Shown here: positions 40,406 through 41,319 of the stretch, piece by piece
Position numbering within the stretch: position 1 is the first letter of the stretch
Layout: each line of letters opens with the position of its first letter
Made by a program: the position numbers and the translations under genes
Assembly: GCA_910579955.1 (NCBI GenBank)
Contig: CAJTWE010000023.1
Coordinates: 1-41,319 of the forward strand
Length of the DNA stretch: 41,319 nt
Direction of reading: 5' to 3'
From: an uncultured Ruminococcus sp.
Lineage (GTDB): Bacteria; Bacillota; Clostridia; Oscillospirales; Ruminococcaceae
The notes under the pieces: model-generated
Told to the model about the DNA's origin: nothing
Seen by the model: the letters and a program-made list of their open reading frames with translations, nothing else
The model's database searches: none

Positions 40406-40469
40406 TTTTTATTTGCTCCTTTCAAAGCAAAAAGCGCCCTCAATAACACGAAAGCGCTTAAAAATTTAT

Positions 40470-40498
40470 TTGACTTTTGCTGAAATTCATGATATAAT
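40470..40498 (+). promoter_or_regulatory. Promoter of the toxin mRNA, module B
   Basis: TTGACT (40470-40475), 17 bases, TATAAT (40493-40498). Transcript starts near 40505. Confidence 0.8.
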
Positions 40499-40540
40499 GT
40501 CATTTAAGGGCATACCAAAAGCGGTAGGCGGTCAATCCAC

Positions 40541-40557
40541 GCTCCCAGAAGGGAGTG
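40541..40557 (+). promoter_or_regulatory. Shine-Dalgarno-masking hairpin, toxin mRNA B
   Basis: GCTCCC (40541-40546), AGAA, GGGAG (40551-40555): the stem covers the toxin ribosome site, as in module A. Confidence 0.6.
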
Positions 40558-40563
40558 ATTATG

Positions 40564-40668
40564 ATGGCAAATTACGTAACATGGAACGATTTAATCCAGT
40601 TTATGCTAATGCTTATATCTGGTACATCATTACTGTACATGATTTTTCATAATAATAAAAGGAAATAA
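40564..40668 (+). CDS. Hol-Tox-like small hydrophobic peptide, module B (type I toxin)
   Basis: 34 residues: MANYVTWNDLIQFMLMLISG and then TSLLYMIF with basic tail HNNKRK. One membrane helix and a positively charged C-terminus. ATG 40561 one codon earlier is absent from module A (ATA there), so ATG 40564 with an 8-base spacer from AAGGGAG is the shared start. The flanking codons are DNA-identical to module A, while the hydrophobic core differs but remains hydrophobic and equal in length. It lies on the strand opposite to holin, methyltransferase and amidase. Confidence 0.7.
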   Translation: MANYVTWNDLIQFMLMLISGTSLLYMIFHNNKRK

Positions 40669-40749
40669 CCGCCCACAGCTACCAAACATGTGACGGTTAT
40701 TTCTTAAGATCACTATTTGGGAGCGACCGCCTATCGGTATGCTCTCTTT
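40655..40749 (-). ncRNA. Putative type I antitoxin RNA, module B
   Basis: Transcribed from the promoter at 40756-40784. The 5' leader holds GCATACC, AGGCGGTC and GCTCCC (40724-40719) as in module A, then runs into the shared terminator and the toxin 3' end, giving about 30-45 bases of antisense overlap. UCGCUCCC can also pair with the toxin ribosome site. Confidence 0.6.
40663..40702. terminator. Shared bidirectional terminator, module B
   Basis: AAATAACCG (40663-40671) pairs with CGGTTATTT (40694-40702). The T-rich side TTTCTT ends the toxin mRNA; on the other strand ATTTCCTTTT ends the counter-RNA. Confidence 0.75.
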
Positions 40750-40755
40750 ACATAT

Positions 40756-40784
40756 ATTATACCGAATTTCAGCGAAAATGTCAA
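40756..40784 (-). promoter_or_regulatory. Consensus promoter of the counter-RNA, module B
   Basis: Minus strand TTGACA (40784-40779), 17 bases, TATAAT (40761-40756): both boxes perfect. Confidence 0.85.
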
Positions 40785-40837
40785 GCGTTTTCGTTTTTTT
40801 ATTTTTATGATCGTCCGGAAAGTCCGGGCGATATTTT

Positions 40838-41254
40838 TTATTTGTTTTTATTGTCCTTATTTTGTAAAATCTCAATCGCATTTTTTATAGCTGACGGCAT
40901 AGGAACGCCCAGCAAACCGGCATTTTCTATAATAGACAGTAGTTCGTTCACCATAAAGCCAATGCAAACAGCGTCCCTTATGTAGCTTGTACCAAGAGTT
41001 AAGTCAAGTCTTGCGGACACAAGTACAAGCATAAGTACAACGCACTTTTTAGCAAGCCCTTTAAGTCCTATTGCACTGGAAAGTCCACCGCTTTTTGACT
41101 TTGGTGATTTATTTAAAGCTGCTACAATAAGACCTGTTATATAGTCTATACTCATAAATACAAGTAAGGTCACCATTGATGCATCAAATCCACCGAACAG
41201 TCCTGCAATGAAGCTGCCGGATATTCCAAGCATTGTGCAGATAGTTTCTTTCAT
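40838..41254 (-). CDS. Phage holin (copy 2)
   Basis: 138 residues, close to the copy at 15443-15853 (GSFIAGLFGGFDASMVTLLVFMSIDYITGLIVAALNKSPKSK and SSAIGLKGLAKK shared). Several hydrophobic helices and a C-terminus SIIENAGLLGVPMPS. Forms lysis pores. GGAGGAG lies upstream of ATG 41254. The reading direction implies more phage genes beyond the right edge of the window. Confidence 0.9.
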   Translation of the reverse strand: MKETICTMLGISGSFIAGLFGGFDASMVTLLVFMSIDYITGLIVAALNKSPKSKSGGLSSAIGLKGLAKKCVVLMLVLVSARLDLTLGTSYIRDAVCIGFMVNELLSIIENAGLLGVPMPSAIKNAIEILQNKDNKNK

Positions 41255-41319
41255 TATGTTTCATCTCCTCCATCAACCAACCAAAAAGCAAACATGCAAA
41301 TTGATTAACTCATGATCTT
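41255..41319. other. Right edge, upstream of holin copy 2
   Basis: 65 bases holding the holin ribosome site (GGAGGAG on the minus strand) and sequence that cannot be assigned; the phage region continues outside the window. Confidence 0.4.

Overview
The window looks like the chromosome of a low-GC Gram-positive Clostridia of the Ruminococcaceae/Oscillospiraceae type. The evidence is type I dockerins on secreted carbohydrate enzymes, a GH9 cellulase, a clostridial glgB-glgC-glgD-glgA cluster, class B sortases, spoIIE and cotJ sporulation genes, strong AGGAGG ribosome binding sites and consensus TTGACA-17-TATAAT promoters. A Ruminococcus-like fibre degrader with at least relics of sporulation is my inference; species cannot be named from the sequence alone.

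Layout. 1-2.9 kb: small accessory genes (a DUF3990/ART-like gene with an overlapping partner, a membrane HEYGH metalloprotease-like protein, an EcsC-like protein). 3.0-7.7 kb: FMN reductase plus monooxygenase pair, a multimodular deacetylase-dockerin-beta-helix enzyme, and a TetR gene with a 30-bp perfect palindrome in its promoter, followed by a cation/proton antiporter that has lost its middle and is a pseudogene. 7.8-12.2 kb: an AraC regulator, a GH9 cellulase with dockerin, and a second, convergent AraC regulator. 12.3-17.2 kb: phage-derived material, namely three amidase/tail/lysis elements ending at the 3' side of tRNA-Gln. 17.7-38.5 kb: core genome, with spoIIE, the glycogen operon, a TSCPD protein, DUF2185, ftsH, a DUF6512 membrane protein, tRNA-Leu, a nifS-thiI-pncC-sortase-sortase-SpoIID operon, a lipoprotein esterase and cotJA-cotJB. 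38.5-41.3 kb: a second phage lysis cassette, inverted relative to the first and running off the right edge. It begins inside cotJC, of which only about ten codons remain.

Most interesting system. Between holin and amidase in both lysis cassettes (15.85-16.25 kb and 40.42-40.84 kb) sits a compact module not represented by any long ORF. It encodes a 34-residue hydrophobic Hol-Tox-like peptide on the strand opposite to the lysis genes, with its own promoter and a Shine-Dalgarno-masking hairpin. A facing consensus promoter drives a short convergent RNA, and the two transcripts meet at a shared bidirectional terminator. The two promoters and 5' leaders are homologous to each other in mirror orientation, so the counter-RNA carries a copy of the toxin's own anti-SD arm. 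I read this as a type I toxin-antitoxin module whose antitoxin may have arisen by inverted duplication of the toxin leader.

Other notable points: the SpoIID domain next to the two class B sortases appears circularly permuted; the second sortase is predicted to be a lipoprotein; a DUF2829 (Tad2-like) gene lies in the first lysis cassette; a beta-class DNA methyltransferase is neatly inserted in the second; and the inverted cassettes flank about 21-24 kb of housekeeping genes and could support inversion.
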